The position numbers were made by a program, and so were the translations under genes. Under the pieces are notes generated by a model, which saw only the letters and a list, made by a program, of their open reading frames with translations, was not told the DNA's origin and did not search any database. From positions 1 to 6,355 of the forward strand of contig JAUWFP010000134.1 in NCBI GenBank assembly GCA_030606845.1: DNA of 6,355 nucleotides, read 5' to 3'. The stretch is from Anaerolineales bacterium (GTDB lineage: Bacteria; Chloroflexota; Anaerolineae; Anaerolineales; E44-bin32). Below, in pieces: positions 5,100 to 6,355 of the stretch. The first letter of the stretch is position 1. Every line of letters starts with the position of its first letter.

Positions 5100-6355
5100 T
5101 AGTTCCCCGTAATTCGCGGGTAGAAATATTCCAGCAGATCCTGTGCAGGCTTTCCGTAGATAGATGCGGATTTATCATCGAGCCTTGCGGCCGGATTAAA
5201 ACCTCGGACGTAGAAACCGGTGATTTCATCTCGTGAAAAAGCGCCCAAGAGTACGGCGTTGATCGCCTGTGCCTGTGCGAGTAGATCTACGGCCAGGTCC
5301 GGATCGACTTCACTGCCAGCGGCGAAGCTCCCGGGATCACGGCAGCTTCCATCTGGCGCAGGTGGACAAGAATTCGCACTTCCTTCTAGGGAGAGATATT
5401 CCACACTTAAAGTGACCGGCTTTCCCTGTAGGTCCGGCTGGACCAGAAGCCAATCGAAGGTCTGGTCTACGGTTGTTTTCAGCACATTGAATTCTGTAGA
5501 TCCACCTCGGGAGAGTGGAATCCGCCAAAATATGCTGATTTCGTCTACATGCTCCACAAATGGGGGCAGGTCAATTGAATCAATTTGCAGCTCAACTTCT
5601 ACAGATATTCGACCGGAGAAGCGTTCGCGAATTTCGAAAATCAGCTCCTCCCATCTCACGCTGGTGTCATTGGGCACTCCTGAGGAGGAACCGTCTATAA
5701 GTTGGCCGGAGGGGAGGCTGGGAGAGATGTCGTGGGTGTTGATGATCAGCTTCTCGACCCCCATCTCGTCAGCGTACTCAGCGAAAGTGAGCAGATAAGA
5801 CCTATACTCTTCGAACCACAGGTTCCACCAGATGTTATCTCTACCCGCCTCTTGCCACCATGTTTCCATGTTGCCGGATTCAACCGAGATCGTCGGGCGG
5901 AGATTCACCTGCATATTAAGGTCTTTTGCGTGATGGACCCACTCCCCGAGTTCGTCCTTGAACGCGGCGCGGCCGGGATCAAATGAGATCAGCGGGAATG
6001 GGTTCGTTTTTGTGATCAGCCAGCGCGGGGTAAGTGTTATGGCGTTGACGCCGAGAGAATGGAGATCCTGGATGCTGTCCGGCACTGAAGTCTTCCAGGT
6101 CGGGGTATATCCAGACAGGAAGTCAACGCCGGCTTCAAACCCCTGCCGCGGGAGGATCGCCTGACTCGTGATGGATGGGCGGGGAGAGTCTATCTCCAGC
6201 CACTTCCAGGCGATAACTTGATCGTGGATTTCAACGCTGCCTTGCTCGAAGTCGAGCGCGCGTCCAGTCGACATTGGTCCTGCTGTGTCTTCGTCATCGG
6301 CGCTGCTGCATTGAAGATTGCGACAATAGCGGTATTCCACAACTCCGGCGAATTT
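5099..6355 (-). CDS. GH113-like TIM-barrel glycosidase-like protein, 5' end outside the window
   Basis: Probable extracellular glycoside hydrolase or non-catalytic relative; the reaction is not assignable. 418 codons are visible and the frame stays open to the right edge, so the GTG at 6338-6340 is probably internal and the true start, with any signal peptide, lies beyond. Numbering from that GTG, residues 1-60 form a small module with YRYCRN (3-8), Cys6 and Cys11. A barrel-like domain spans about 65-413: LGVNAITLTPRW (96-107), MQVNLRPTISVESG (143-156), WWNLWFEEYRSYLLTFAEYA (171-190), GVEKLIINTHDI (194-205), VEVELQID (247-254), PVTLSVEYLS (308-317), ITGFYVRGF (373-381), GKPAQDLLEYFYP (396-408). 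These resemble GH113 strand order. Where GH113 enzymes tend to carry a catalytic Glu after strand 4, this protein reads NTHDIS, so activity is uncertain. SCPPAPDGSC (324-333) holds a second Cys pair, fitting an exported protein. It ends in four tandem stops. Confidence 0.65.
   Translation of the reverse strand, partial: KFAGVVEYRYCRNLQCSSADDEDTAGPMSTGRALDFEQGSVEIHDQVIAWKWLEIDSPRPSITSQAILPRQGFEAGVDFLSGYTPTWKTSVPDSIQDLHSLGVNAITLTPRWLITKTNPFPLISFDPGRAAFKDELGEWVHHAKDLNMQVNLRPTISVESGNMETWWQEAGRDNIWWNLWFEEYRSYLLTFAEYADEMGVEKLIINTHDISPSLPSGQLIDGSSSGVPNDTSVRWEELIFEIRERFSGRISVEVELQIDSIDLPPFVEHVDEISIFWRIPLSRGGSTEFNVLKTTVDQTFDWLLVQPDLQGKPVTLSVEYLSLEGSANSCPPAPDGSCRDPGSFAAGSEVDPDLAVDLLAQAQAINAVLLGAFSRDEITGFYVRGFNPAARLDDKSASIYGKPAQDLLEYFYPRITGN

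Overview
The window looks like a bacterial chromosome segment, and my best guess is an Anaerolineae-like Chloroflexi lineage. That guess is an inference. It rests on two lipoproteins with low-complexity linkers (one Thr/Pro-rich, one Pro/acidic), a TIM-barrel glycosidase-like protein of a style I associate with that group, and a fused formiminotransferase-cyclodeaminase. No rRNA or other taxonomic marker is present. The code is standard: Trp is TGG throughout, including the codon directly before the one in-frame TGA discussed below.

Layout. Positions 1-1253 (minus) hold most of a bifunctional glutamate formiminotransferase/formimidoyl-THF cyclodeaminase (ftcD), cut by the left edge and preceded by a consensus -10 box. 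Positions 1381-2358 (minus) encode a lipoprotein polysaccharide deacetylase (CE4/NodB). An AT-rich divergent spacer follows (2359-2642). Positions 2643-3212 (plus) encode a thioredoxin-fold lipoprotein. Its catalytic Cys-x-x-Cys motif is written TGA-Pro-Thr-Cys, so the gene is best read as a 189-residue selenoprotein with Sec at residue 110. A hairpin with SECIS-like geometry lies 26 nt after the TGA. A strong 12-bp stem-loop at 3264-3298 separates this gene from the convergent minus-strand genes.

Positions 3356-4507 (minus) encode a complete acyl-CoA dehydrogenase. Its ATG overlaps the TGA of a REP-associated tyrosine transposase (RAYT, 4504-5037, minus). The RAYT is headed by a perfect 24-bp palindrome next to GTAG tetranucleotides and carries related palindromic repeats inside its own reading frame. 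Positions 5099-6355 (minus) encode the C-terminal part of a predicted extracellular GH113-like TIM-barrel protein that runs off the right edge and ends in four consecutive in-frame stop codons.

The genes do not form one pathway. They group as one-carbon/histidine-derived metabolism (ftcD), cell-surface carbohydrate processing (deacetylase, glycosidase-like protein), extracytoplasmic redox (selenoprotein thioredoxin), acyl-CoA oxidation, and a domesticated transposase with its repeats. The most noteworthy item is the selenoprotein, which conventional gene calling would split into two unrelated small ORFs.
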